This document shows positions 33,711 to 42,357 of a stretch of 64,000 bases of DNA, in pieces (the stretch's first letter is position 1; every line of letters begins with the position of its first letter). This stretch comes from Brevibacillus brevis (GTDB lineage: Bacteria > Bacillota > Bacilli > Brevibacillales > Brevibacillaceae). The notes beneath the pieces are model-generated. The model searched no databases. It was given only the letters and a program-made list of their open reading frames with translations, and had not been told where the DNA came from. Location: positions 4,169,001-4,233,000 of the forward strand of contig NZ_CP134050.1 in assembly GCF_031583145.1 (NCBI RefSeq), in the 5' to 3' direction. The translations under genes were made by a program, and so were the position numbers.

Positions 33711-33738
33711 AGAAGAAGTCCTCCTGTTGCTGCGTGTA

Positions 33739-34791
33739 TTACTCTACCACTTCTCCAGCGCGGTCGAGCATTGTTTGCGGAATGGTCACTCCCATTTTCT
33801 CCGCTGCTTTTTTGTTCAATACCAGTTTCATATCCGCCTGCATTTCGACAGGCATATCGCCCGGCTTGGCTTCGCCCTTCAAAATTTTCACAGCCATGTC
33901 AGCCGTTTGCGCACCAAGCTTGGTGTAGTCGATTCCGTATGTCGCGATTGCGCCGCTCTTCACGGAGTTTTCTTCCCCTGCGATGACCGGAATCTTTTGC
34001 GCTTCCGCTACGCCGAGGACGGCAGCGATCGAAGAGACGACCATGTTGTCAGTCGGGATGTAGAACGCATCCACTTTGCCGACCATGGATTCAGCCGCTT
34101 GCTTCACTTCCGTAGCGCTCGTGATGGCAGCTTCCTGAATCGTCAGGCCCAGTTTGTCGGAAACGGCTTTCGCTGCATCCACCTGCACCTTGGAGTTTAC
34201 TTCGCCGGAGCTGTAAATAACTCCTACCGTTTTGGCATCCGGCTTCAGTTCTTTGACCAGCTTGAGCTGCTCTTCCACCGGGTTCATGTCGGAAGTCCCC
34301 GTCACGTTGCCTTCCGGCTTTTCCATCGACTTGACGAGTCCCGCTTCGACCGGATCGGTAACCGCCGTGAACAGGATCGGAATGTCTTTGCTCGTCTGCG
34401 CCGCCGCCTGAGCCGTCGGCGTGGCGATCGCCAGCACCAGGTCTACTTTGTCCGCCTCAAATTTTTGCGCGATGGAGATCGCCGTGTCCATGCTTGCTTG
34501 CGCGGATTTCACGTCAATTTTGACTTGCTTGTCTTTCTCGTAGCCTTGCTTCGCCAGTTCCGCGATGAAACCTTCGCGTGCTGCGTCCAAGGCAGGGTGT
34601 TCGACGAATTGGGCGATCCCGATGGTCAGCTGCTTGTCAGACGCAGGAGCCTGCCCTGTGTTTGCTGCCGGCGCCGGGCTTTGGTTGTTGGCCGGAGTGG
34701 CGCTTTGCTGTCCACACGCGGTGACGGACAAAAGCAGCAAAGGAAATAAAAAACTTTGGATCATTCTCATTGATCTCTTTTGTTTGAACAT
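33739..34791 (-). CDS. ABC transporter substrate-binding lipoprotein 1
   Basis: The 350-residue protein has an N-terminal lipoprotein signal (FPLLLLSVTACGQ, Cys about residue 26), then a Pro/Ala/Asn linker and an ABC_sub_bind domain (IAQFVEHPALDAAREGF, TPTAQAAAQTSKDIPILFTAVTDP, GVIYSSGEVNS). It binds the solute outside the membrane. ATG 34791 is 11 nt from GAGGGG. The paralogue at 34884 is upstream. Confidence 0.92.
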   Translation of the reverse strand: MFKQKRSMRMIQSFLFPLLLLSVTACGQQSATPANNQSPAPAANTGQAPASDKQLTIGIAQFVEHPALDAAREGFIAELAKQGYEKDKQVKIDVKSAQASMDTAISIAQKFEADKVDLVLAIATPTAQAAAQTSKDIPILFTAVTDPVEAGLVKSMEKPEGNVTGTSDMNPVEEQLKLVKELKPDAKTVGVIYSSGEVNSKVQVDAAKAVSDKLGLTIQEAAITSATEVKQAAESMVGKVDAFYIPTDNMVVSSIAAVLGVAEAQKIPVIAGEENSVKSGAIATYGIDYTKLGAQTADMAVKILKGEAKPGDMPVEMQADMKLVLNKKAAEKMGVTIPQTMLDRAGEVVE

Positions 34792-34856
34792 TTGATAAAT
34801 AACCCCCTCAAAAAATTTTTTCTAATTTTATCATGTCTAAAACATTTTTAAAAGAA

Positions 34857-34884
34857 GAAAAAAGAGAGCAAGAAGCCCTCTTTT
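34857..34884 (-). terminator. Leaky terminator between the two lipoprotein genes
   Basis: On the minus strand AAAAGAGGGC and GCTCTCTTTT pair with one mismatch and are followed by TTC; the stem includes the upstream gene's stop. It could set a higher level of the first lipoprotein than of the transporter genes. Confidence 0.65.
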
Positions 34885-35897
34885 CACTTGATGATTTCTT
34901 TCGCCTGTTGTTTGAGCTCCTCTGGTATCGCGAGGCCAAACTTCTGGGCTGCCGTTTCATTGATGTACAAGTCGGCCTGCTTGGAAATCTCAACAGGGGT
35001 ATCGGCTGCTGCTTGTCCTTTCAGCACGCGCGCAGCCATTTCACCGGTCTGCTTGCCCATGCCGTAGTAATCGATCCCGTAAGTGGCGACGGCTCCGCGC
35101 TTGACCGTGTCGGTATCCGATGCGAATACGGGAATTTTGCTTTGTTCGGCTGCGCCCAAAACGGCTTCGAAGGAAGATACGACGGTGTTGTCGATTGGTA
35201 TGAACAACGCGTCGGTCTTCGCCGTCAGCCCGCTTGCCGCCAATTGCACTTCGGACAACTGCGAGATACCTGCCTTGACGATTTCCACGCCTTCCTTGCT
35301 CGCTGCGGCTTCCAGATCCTTGACTTGCACCTCGGAGTTCACCTCGGAAGTGGTATAGATCACGCCCAGCTTTTTCAAGTTCGGCAAGAATTTTTTAATA
35401 AGTTGTAGTTGTTGTTCCATCGATACTTTATCTGAGGTACCGGTCACATTGCCGCCCGGTTTTTCCAGGCTGTTGACCAGCTGTGCCGAAAGCGGATCGG
35501 TCACGGCACTGAATACGACAGGCTTGTCAGTAATCGCTTTTGCTGCTGCTTGAGCGGATGGCGTCGCGATCGCCACGACCAAGTCCTTCTTGTCACCCGC
35601 GTATTTTTGCGCGATGGAAACGGTGTTGTTCATATCCCCATGGGCGTTTTGGAAATCGACCTCCAGATTTTTGCCTTCTTCGAATCCGGAATCCTTCAAT
35701 CCGTCCAAAATCCCTTGGTGAATGGCATCCAGAGCCGGATGCTCCACGAATTGCGTCAATCCCAGCTTGACAGTCTGTCCTTGCCCGCCGGCATTGGCTG
35801 CTGTGGCTCCTTCCGTTTTTCCACCTGTTTGGTTGCCGCATGCTGCCAAAGAAAATGCCAGCAACGCGGTCAGTCCCATACTGACTGCTCGTCTCAT
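34884..35897 (-). CDS. ABC transporter substrate-binding lipoprotein 2
   Basis: The 337-residue lipoprotein has signal peptide and lipobox FSLAAC (Cys 20), then the same ABC_sub_bind fold (LTQFVEHPALDAIHQGI, ATPSAQAAAKAITDKPVVFSAVTDP). It is clearly paralogous to the next gene, by tandem duplication. AGAGGAGG precedes ATG 35897. One permease/ATPase pair probably serves both. Confidence 0.92.
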   Translation of the reverse strand: MRRAVSMGLTALLAFSLAACGNQTGGKTEGATAANAGGQGQTVKLGLTQFVEHPALDAIHQGILDGLKDSGFEEGKNLEVDFQNAHGDMNNTVSIAQKYAGDKKDLVVAIATPSAQAAAKAITDKPVVFSAVTDPLSAQLVNSLEKPGGNVTGTSDKVSMEQQLQLIKKFLPNLKKLGVIYTTSEVNSEVQVKDLEAAASKEGVEIVKAGISQLSEVQLAASGLTAKTDALFIPIDNTVVSSFEAVLGAAEQSKIPVFASDTDTVKRGAVATYGIDYYGMGKQTGEMAARVLKGQAAADTPVEISKQADLYINETAAQKFGLAIPEELKQQAKEIIK

Positions 35898-35976
35898 CTC
35901 AACTTCCTCCTCTAGGCTCTGCTTCGCTACTTTCTGCTTACGACTATTCTACTAGCTGATTGCAAACTTGTGACTT

Positions 35977-35985
35977 ATTATATCA
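35977..35985 (-). promoter_or_regulatory. Extended -10 promoter of the ABC operon
   Basis: TGATATAAT on the minus strand about 80 nt before the lipoprotein start; no good -35 is visible. The leader is too short for a T-box. Confidence 0.55.
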
Positions 35986-36116
35986 TATTCATTCGGAATG
36001 AGAAGTTTTTTTCATCAATATTTTTATCGTCGGAAAACTAGAAAGAATTGTAATGTCGGTTGGATATATATTTGTTATTTATATTTCTGCAAACAAAAAA
36101 GCAGCGATGTCCCTAA

Positions 36117-37433
36117 TCAGGTGTCCACCACTGCTTCCTCTGCCGGCAGCTTTTTGACGATGACGCGTGTAATCCGGTAATGGTCCACTTCTCCGACGAT
36201 GAATTGGTAGTTGGCTTCCCGTATCATATCCCCTACCCGCGGCGGGTGATCCAGCTGCATGTAGATCCATCCGGCAAGCGTATCGACCTCGCTCGATTCC
36301 AGATCGATGTCCAAGTAGTCGCTGGCTTCTTCCAACAGCATGCGTCCGTCGAGGGAAAGGATGTCGTCCCTGCGCTCCACTTCCGGCCTTTCGTCGTCGA
36401 ATTCGTCCTGGATGTCGCCGACGATCTCTTCCACGATGTCCTCCAGTGTGACCAGTCCCGCTGTGCCCCCGTACTCGTCAATGATGATCGCCATCTGTCC
36501 CCGCTGTTTTTGCAGCATCGTAAGGAGGCGGCTGATGGAGATCGTCTCGGGAACCGTCAAGACCGGACGCATAAGCGCTACGAGGTCTCGCTTTTCCCCT
36601 TCCAGTAGACCCGTCAGCATGTCCTTGATGTGGAGGCTGCCTACGACGTGATCCTTGTCGCCATCGACGACCGGATAGCGCGTATACCGTCCGTTTTGCA
36701 CCAGCGTCACGTTTTCCTCGAACGGATCGCGAATGTTGAGCACCACCATGTCGGTACGCGGCACCATGATCTCCCGCGCCATCGTTTCCGAGAAGTCGAA
36801 AATATTGTCCACCAGCATCATTTCCGTGTTGTCGATTAGCCCGCTTTTATGGCTCTCGTTGACCAGGATGCGGATTTCTTCCTCGGTGTGGGCTTCCTGA
36901 TGCGGCTCCATCGAGATGTGAAACAAACCTAAAAAAGCGGATGCCGATCGGTTCAGAAGGGCGATAAACGGATACATGACTTTGTGAAACCACATGATCG
37001 GCTTCGCTACCGTGAGCACAATCATTTCGGTCTTCTGGATCGCCAACGACTTGGGGGCCAGCTCGCCCATCACGATGTGCAGGAAGGTGATGACGCAAAA
37101 GCCGATGATGACCGAAATGCTGCTGACCAATGTCTCATTAAAGCCGAAATAGCGAAAGACCGGATGCAAAAGCCTGGCAACGGCTGGTTCCCCCAGCCAC
37201 CCGAGCCCGAGCGATGCGAGCGTGATGCCCAATTGGCATGCGGACAGGTAAGCGTCCAGATTGTGCAATACCTTGTCAACATAGACAGCTCGTTTGTCCC
37301 CCTCCGCTACCAATTGGGCGATTCGCGACTCCCTTACCTTGACGACAGCAAATTCGGTCGCCACGAAAAATCCATTGAGGAGCACGAGGAGCACGACAAG
37401 CCCCAAGTTCAACCAGGTCCCCGCCATTCCCAT
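36117..37433 (-). CDS. CNNM/CorC-family transporter, second paralogue
   Basis: The start ATG 37433 follows AAGGAAGGCGGGG. The 438-residue protein has DUF21 (about 8-195), CBS pair (about 215-340; VPRTDMVVLNIRD, DEYGGTAGLVTLEDIVEEI) and CorC_HlyC domain. It is about half identical by eye to the protein at 14041-15423, without a recognised Mg2+ riboswitch. Probably a divalent cation exporter. The frame continues upstream to 37979 without a real start. Confidence 0.92.
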   Translation of the reverse strand: MGMAGTWLNLGLVVLLVLLNGFFVATEFAVVKVRESRIAQLVAEGDKRAVYVDKVLHNLDAYLSACQLGITLASLGLGWLGEPAVARLLHPVFRYFGFNETLVSSISVIIGFCVITFLHIVMGELAPKSLAIQKTEMIVLTVAKPIMWFHKVMYPFIALLNRSASAFLGLFHISMEPHQEAHTEEEIRILVNESHKSGLIDNTEMMLVDNIFDFSETMAREIMVPRTDMVVLNIRDPFEENVTLVQNGRYTRYPVVDGDKDHVVGSLHIKDMLTGLLEGEKRDLVALMRPVLTVPETISISRLLTMLQKQRGQMAIIIDEYGGTAGLVTLEDIVEEIVGDIQDEFDDERPEVERRDDILSLDGRMLLEEASDYLDIDLESSEVDTLAGWIYMQLDHPPRVGDMIREANYQFIVGEVDHYRITRVIVKKLPAEEAVVDT

Positions 37434-37574
37434 GACCCCGCCTTCCTTTCCGTCGTACTTTGGGTTATTGTTTCCCAGGCCAGGACAAATGTTACCTGTC
37501 TGTTTTTCTTTCTTTTCCCGATTGTGATACCATGGTTCTGTATGAATATGTCGCTCGTGAATGAGGTGAGTACC

Positions 37575-39251
37575 TTGTCCTACCGTCCCGATCTGCCCAT
37601 GATTGTGCAAAGCGACCGGACGATTTTGCTGGAGACGCAGCATCCATCCTATATGGAAGCGAGACAAGCCCTGCACGGCTTTGCCGAGCTGATCAAAAGC
37701 CCGGAGTACATGCACACGTACCGGATCACTCCGCTGTCGCTGTGGAATGCGGCGGCTGGCGGAATGACGCACGATCAAGTGCTGGATACGCTCAGCTCGT
37801 ACAGCAAGTACGGCGTGCCGCCGACAATCGTGGGGGAAATCGCGGAAACGATGGGCCGCTACGGCCGCATCCGCCTGGAAAAATCCGGCGAGGACCTGGT
37901 CCTGACCAGCAGAGATCCGCTGATTCTGACGGAGCTCACCTCGTACAAATCCATCCAGCAACTGCTGGAACGACCGCACGAGAACGGATATGTGATCAAA
38001 AACTACGCGCGAGGGCTCATAAAACAGGAGCTGGCCAGACTCGGCAATCCTGTCCAGGACATGGCCGGCTACACGGAGGGCGAACCCTGTCCCGTCCGCC
38101 TGCGCGAGACGACGACTGCGGGCCGCCCATTTGCCCTCCGCCCCTACCAGATGGAAGCGGTCGACGCCTTCTATTCGGGAGGCTCCGCGACGGGAGGCAG
38201 CGGCGTTCTGGTCCTGCCTTGCGGTGCGGGAAAGACTGTCATCGGGCTCGGGGCGCTATGCCAGCTGCAGACGGCGACGCTCATCCTGACCACGAACACC
38301 ACGTCCGTGCGTCAATGGATTGCAGAACTGATGGATAAAACCGATCTGGACCCATCCATGATCGGAGAATATACAGGAGATCGAAAGGAAGTAAAGCCGG
38401 TCACGGTGGCTACCTATCAAATTTTGACCCACCGACCCAGCTCGGAGGATGAATTTCCTCACATGAAACTCTTTTCAGAGCGAGACTGGGGGCTTATTAT
38501 TTACGATGAGGTGCATTTGCTGCCCGCTCCGGTTTTCCGCGTGACCTCCGGCATTCAAGCCACGCGGCGGCTGGGTTTGACAGCCACGCTGGTGCGGGAA
38601 GACGGGCGCGAGGAAGACGTCTTTACGCTGATTGGTCCGAAAAAATACGAAGTCCCCTGGAAAGCGATGGAGGAGCAAGGGTGGATCGCTGAAGCCCACT
38701 GCCGGGAAATCCGCCTGCCTTTCGAACCGAAGTGGCGGGAAGCCTACGCGCGTGCCACGGCTCGGCAAAAGTTTCGCATTGCTGCGGAAAATCCACGGAA
38801 GCTGGAGGTCGTCCGCTATTTGCTGGAGCGCCATCCGCAGGACCAGGTCCTGATCATCGGCCAATATGTGGACCAGCTCGACCAGATGGCGGAAGCCCTG
38901 CAATTGCCGCTCATCACGGGGAAAGTACCGGAATCGGAACGGCAGCAGCTGTACGAGCAATTTAAACAAGGAAAAATCAAGCGCCTCATCGTCTCCAAAG
39001 TCGCAAACTTCGCTGTGGATCTGCCCGATGCCAACGTGGCGATCCAAATATCCGGGACATTCGGCTCCCGGCAGGAAGAAGCCCAGCGGCTTGGGCGAAT
39101 CCTCCGCCCCAAGGCTGAGGAGAACAAGGCGCATTTTTATACGCTGGTGACACGGGATACGCGTGAGCAGGAGTTTTCACTGCATCGCCAGCTTTTTCTC
39201 GTGGAACAAGGCTATCCATACGATATTATAGAAATGGAAACGCTGGTCTGA
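37575..39251 (+). CDS. XPB/Ssl2-type DNA helicase (bacterial XPB)
   Basis: TTG 37575 follows GAGGTGA by 5 nt and agrees with the protein start SYRPDLPMIVQSD. The 558 residues include an N-terminal damage-recognition-like region (IVQSDRTILLE to about 190), Walker A CGAGKT at about 217, IIYDEVHLLPA at about 310, TATLVREDGREED and a C-terminal helicase half with GTFGSRQEEAQRLGRILRP. Bacterial XPB helicases unwind DNA 3' to 5' and are linked with repair. An adjacent Bax1-type nuclease, seen in archaea, is absent. Confidence 0.93.
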   Translation: MSYRPDLPMIVQSDRTILLETQHPSYMEARQALHGFAELIKSPEYMHTYRITPLSLWNAAAGGMTHDQVLDTLSSYSKYGVPPTIVGEIAETMGRYGRIRLEKSGEDLVLTSRDPLILTELTSYKSIQQLLERPHENGYVIKNYARGLIKQELARLGNPVQDMAGYTEGEPCPVRLRETTTAGRPFALRPYQMEAVDAFYSGGSATGGSGVLVLPCGAGKTVIGLGALCQLQTATLILTTNTTSVRQWIAELMDKTDLDPSMIGEYTGDRKEVKPVTVATYQILTHRPSSEDEFPHMKLFSERDWGLIIYDEVHLLPAPVFRVTSGIQATRRLGLTATLVREDGREEDVFTLIGPKKYEVPWKAMEEQGWIAEAHCREIRLPFEPKWREAYARATARQKFRIAAENPRKLEVVRYLLERHPQDQVLIIGQYVDQLDQMAEALQLPLITGKVPESERQQLYEQFKQGKIKRLIVSKVANFAVDLPDANVAIQISGTFGSRQEEAQRLGRILRPKAEENKAHFYTLVTRDTREQEFSLHRQLFLVEQGYPYDIIEMETLV

Positions 39252-39277
39252 AACGTTTCGTGGAAGACCAGCGTCTC
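39240..39277 (+). promoter_or_regulatory. ECF-type promoter inside a hairpin at the helicase stop
   Basis: TGAAAC (39249-39254), 17 nt and CGTCTC (39272-39277) fit the sigma-X/sigma-W consensus (TGAAAC-N16/17-CGWC). The site overlaps the helicase TGA and a 10-bp hairpin ACGCTGGTCT/AGACCAGCGT. It probably gives autoregulation of the sigma factor. Confidence 0.65.
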
Positions 39278-39304
39278 ATAGAGGGAAGGGAGGCCGGAGA
39301 TTCA

Positions 39305-39874
39305 ATGCAATCCGACGCCGAAATCATTCAGCGGATTCTTCAGGGCGACATCGAAGGGTATCGCGACCTCATCCAACGATACCAGCATATGATCTACGTT
39401 TTTATCTACAAGATGGTAAACAATCGCTCCGATGCGGAGGATCTCACCCAGGAAGTATTTGTCAAAGCGTACGAGAAACTGTCCACCTTTCGCGGAGACA
39501 GTCAATTCTCCTCTTGGCTGCACACGCTCGCCAGAAACAAGAGCATCGACTTCTTGCGGCGCCGCAAGTTTCACGATTCTGACGAGCAGCTGGCATACGT
39601 GCCTTCCAGCGCCAGGGATGAATCCCCGCAAGAGTCGCTCATGAACAAAGAACAACGGCGTGAAATCGAAGAGGCATTCGCTTTGCTGTCGGATTCTTAC
39701 CGGGAAGTTATCGTGCTTCGTTGCACGCATGAATATCCGTTCGAAAAAATCGCTTCGCTCCTCGGCATTGCCGAGTCGACCGCCCGCGTCCGATACCTGC
39801 GCGCTCGCCAGGAACTCGCAAAATTGTTAACCCGCAAGGAAGGGGGGCTCGTACATGAACTGCCAGGCATTTAG
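39305..39874 (+). CDS. ECF sigma factor
   Basis: The 189-residue protein has sigma-70 region 2 (about 22-92; YQHMIYVFIYKMVNNRSDAE and DLTQEVFVKAYEKL) and region 4 (about 122-182; FALLSDSYREVIVLRCTHEYPFEKIA). ATG 39305 has a GGAG box 5 nt upstream. It overlaps the anti-sigma gene by 20 bases, the usual sign of a regulatory pair. Related to SigW/SigX, which respond to cell-envelope stress. Confidence 0.93.
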   Translation: MQSDAEIIQRILQGDIEGYRDLIQRYQHMIYVFIYKMVNNRSDAEDLTQEVFVKAYEKLSTFRGDSQFSSWLHTLARNKSIDFLRRRKFHDSDEQLAYVPSSARDESPQESLMNKEQRREIEEAFALLSDSYREVIVLRCTHEYPFEKIASLLGIAESTARVRYLRARQELAKLLTRKEGGLVHELPGI

Positions 39875-41252
39875 AAAAGCATGGTTAGAAGATACGGACA
39901 GTGATGTGTTCTCTCATATAGAAACCTGTGAAGATTGCATCGCATGGATCGAAAAACAAATGACAACGGACGAGGAGGTGCAGTTCTTGAAAGAGGTTCC
40001 GCTGCCGCAAGCGAACCTGGAGGAGAGAATCATGCAGGCCATCTATGAGAGCGCCGAAAAAGGCACCCCACCTCACGCCGCTGCCCAATCGCTGGAGCCG
40101 CCGACACCTTTAAGCAGCAAGCGCCGGACCAAAGGCTTCCCTTCATTCGCCTGGGTCAGCGCAGCTGCCGTCCTGCTCGCGGTAGGCTTTGTCGGATATC
40201 AGCAGCTTCAATCGAATGATTTGCAGCAAGTAGCAGGACAGGCACAGGACATCGCGACCGGAGCAAGCGCACCGAGCGAGCCCTTTGCACTGAACCGAGC
40301 TACCGAATCAAAAGAGGCCGCAGATGCTCCTGCGTTGAGTCCGAAAGCGTCGACGTACCAGGGAACACCAGCGGCCGGCTCCACTGAGCAATCGCAGTCG
40401 CAGCAACAGGCAGCAGCCACTTCCGGCCCCGCGGCTCAGCCGAAGGCCCCGACGACGGAAGCACCTGCCACCAACGCCCGTACAGAAATCGCGATAAACA
40501 CGCAGACGCAACCCAGGAGCGCTACTCCACCAGCGAGAAGTGCCGTCACGGAGTCCCATCCCGCCGCACGGAATGCCAGCGCGAATGCCCCCGTTGCCGT
40601 AACCGGGCAAAAAGCGGCGACAAACGCTCCTGCTGCTGCGGCGAAGGCAAAGGCCGATAGCGCTCCGGCAACCGAAGACGCGAAAGCCGCAGCTGCTGCC
40701 GACAACGATCAGCCAGTCTACGCTTTGACTTCTCAAGCTTTGACGGACACCACCCCTGAAGCCGAAGCGAAAGCGTTCGTGGGGCCACCTGTGCAAAAGG
40801 CGGCGATTACGCTCTCTACGTTTTCGGATACCCAGACGGCTGTACAAGCGTCTGACATGCCTGTTCCGATTCTCGCCCAACCGGCAAGCGGCTTTTCGGT
40901 CTCCGATATTTCCGTCCAGTACGAATCCGAGACCAGTCAGAAGGTGACCAGGCTCACTGCCGATTACAAGCGCAACCAGAGCTGGATCAAAATCGATGTC
41001 GTCCGAAACACGCACGGCAAACGCAGTCTTTCCATCCCCGGTACCTTTACGGCTACACAGCTGTTTACGGTGGGGGGAGAACAAGCGATTGGCGTATCGT
41101 TTGACCAAAAAGGAACGAAAGAGTCAACTGTCGAGCATGCGGTCCACTTCAACGCACAGCCCGACAATCAATCGCTGTACGTCGTCATCACCGCTCACGG
41201 GATCGGACTGGATGAGCTGATCGAAGCGACGAAGCAAATAACCTGGGAATAA
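39855..41252 (+). CDS. Anti-sigma factor with ZAS zinc motif and long extracellular part
   Basis: The 465-residue protein starts with the ZAS motif H21-x3-C25-x2-C28, which binds the sigma factor inside the cell. One transmembrane helix (98-115) follows. The outer part has about 200 residues of Ala/Pro/Thr/Ser-rich low complexity (about 140-290) and a folded C-terminal domain (about 320-465). The long extracellular arm is unusual and suggests a cell-wall sensing role; release might follow regulated proteolysis. Confidence 0.88.
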   Translation: MNCQAFRKAWLEDTDSDVFSHIETCEDCIAWIEKQMTTDEEVQFLKEVPLPQANLEERIMQAIYESAEKGTPPHAAAQSLEPPTPLSSKRRTKGFPSFAWVSAAAVLLAVGFVGYQQLQSNDLQQVAGQAQDIATGASAPSEPFALNRATESKEAADAPALSPKASTYQGTPAAGSTEQSQSQQQAAATSGPAAQPKAPTTEAPATNARTEIAINTQTQPRSATPPARSAVTESHPAARNASANAPVAVTGQKAATNAPAAAAKAKADSAPATEDAKAAAAADNDQPVYALTSQALTDTTPEAEAKAFVGPPVQKAAITLSTFSDTQTAVQASDMPVPILAQPASGFSVSDISVQYESETSQKVTRLTADYKRNQSWIKIDVVRNTHGKRSLSIPGTFTATQLFTVGGEQAIGVSFDQKGTKESTVEHAVHFNAQPDNQSLYVVITAHGIGLDELIEATKQITWE

Positions 41253-41267
41253 ACGTCACACAAGGCG

Positions 41268-41317
41268 AAAGGACACGGCGGTGCAGCATCGGCAGCCCGC
41301 GTGTCCTTTTTCTTTTT
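41268..41317 (+). terminator. Terminator after the anti-sigma gene
   Basis: GGACACG and CGTGTCC stems, with added CGG/CCG pairing, then TTTTTCTTTTT. Confidence 0.85.
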
Positions 41318-41327
41318 GCGTCACTCT

Positions 41328-41762
41328 TTAATCAACCGCGCCGCAGCCCCCAATAATCGGAATCTCTTTCGCCTCGACTTTCTCCGGTGTGGTGAGCTCG
41401 ATTCGAATTCCGCTCGGCTCGTAGCAGAACAAGGCGATGGATCCTCCCTCCTGCCCTTTGACCCCGATTCCGCCAAACTGCAGACGGACTTTGCGCTGCT
41501 TCATCCGTTCTTCGATTTGACGCAGCACGGCTACCGAGGGTACGGACAGGGCGAGATGATGCATCCCTGCCACGCTCACCGTCGCTTCCCGTTCCGCCGT
41601 CTGCCACAGCGTGATCATCGTCACCCCATCCGTCACATAAGCATGGTGCCCGGCCTCGTATTGCAGCCGTTCAAACTCCAATATCTCCGTAAAAAAATCC
41701 ATGCTCGCCTCCAAATCAGTCACACTCAAGCCTACATGATTCACTCCGTGAGTCAGTGCCAT
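41328..41762 (-). CDS. VOC-family (glyoxalase-like) protein
   Basis: The 144 residues form two VOC modules: HGVNHVGLSVTDLEASMDFF and, in the second half, VAGMHHLALSVPSVAVLRQIEERM, with RIELTTPE at the end. The family includes glyoxalase I and dioxygenases; ligand residues His and Glu are present, but the substrate is unknown. ATG 41762 has AAGGAGAGGGA upstream. Confidence 0.88.
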   Translation of the reverse strand: MALTHGVNHVGLSVTDLEASMDFFTEILEFERLQYEAGHHAYVTDGVTMITLWQTAEREATVSVAGMHHLALSVPSVAVLRQIEERMKQRKVRLQFGGIGVKGQEGGSIALFCYEPSGIRIELTTPEKVEAKEIPIIGGCGAVD

Positions 41763-41786
41763 CGTTCTCCCTCTCCTTTTTCCTTT

Positions 41787-42239
41787 TTACGCGCGGGTCA
41801 GTCTTGGTATCCGCGCCGAGCAATTCCGGTACACTTCTTCGACCGTTACCTGGACCACCTGGATGCTGCCGGGGAAGTGACGGCAGAGCTCCGGATCGTC
41901 TTTGACCTCGGCCCTGCCATTGATCCGCAGCCGCTGCTGATGTTCAAAGTCGATGAACAGCATGCCGATATTCGGGTTTTCGATCAGGTTGCCCAAGCTT
42001 TGAAAGGCTCCATTGCCGGGATAATCGGGGAAGAGCAGCGTTGTCTCGTCCAGCACTTTTACTGCGGGGGAACCGCCGCGAAAGCTGCAATCGCAATTCC
42101 CTTCCCGGTCCGCCGTAGCAATAAAAAAGAACTCCATCGCTTCTACGTAGCGCCTCAGCAGATCCGTCAGTTTTTGCCCGACGCGGATTCCATTTGTTTG
42201 GAACTTTTCCCGCAAAAATTGCTCGCCGCTTTGTTCCAT
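41787..42239 (-). CDS. Pyridoxamine 5'-phosphate oxidase-like flavoprotein
   Basis: ATG 42239 is preferred to GTG 42248 by spacing from GAAAGGG. The 150-residue protein has the split-barrel fold: EFFFIATADREGNCDCSFRGG, LLFPDYPGN and NIGMLFIDF. Likely binds FMN or F420. It lies upstream of the VOC gene and is divergent from the CGNR regulator, with shared repeat operators between. Confidence 0.85.
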   Translation of the reverse strand: MEQSGEQFLREKFQTNGIRVGQKLTDLLRRYVEAMEFFFIATADREGNCDCSFRGGSPAVKVLDETTLLFPDYPGNGAFQSLGNLIENPNIGMLFIDFEHQQRLRINGRAEVKDDPELCRHFPGSIQVVQVTVEEVYRNCSARIPRLTRA

Positions 42240-42255
42240 ACCCGCCACGCCCTTT

Positions 42256-42335
42256 CATAACCTTTATTTTTGAGTTTTAATGGTTATAGAATACTCGATG
42301 TTCCAAACCTTGTAAATACATTTTTAACGGTTATA
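42256..42335. promoter_or_regulatory. Three GGTTATR repeats between PNPOx-like and CGNR genes
   Basis: TTTTAAYGGTTATA occurs directly at 42275-42288 and 42322-42335, and AAAGGTTATG in inverted orientation at about 42256-42265. They overlap likely -10 elements and could be sites for the divergently encoded CGNR protein. Confidence 0.45.
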
Positions 42336-42357
42336 ATAAAATGTGAGGTGAATCGAT

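Noticed and set aside
34789..34800. TTTGATAAAT near 34790 as another dispersed-repeat copy
   Set aside because: Only the hairpin core is shared; the flanks do not match copies A, B or C.
35898..36116. T-box leader before the TrpXYZ-like operon
   Set aside because: The leader from the extended -10 to the start is about 80 nt, with no specifier stem or AGGGTGGNACCRCG-type sequence.
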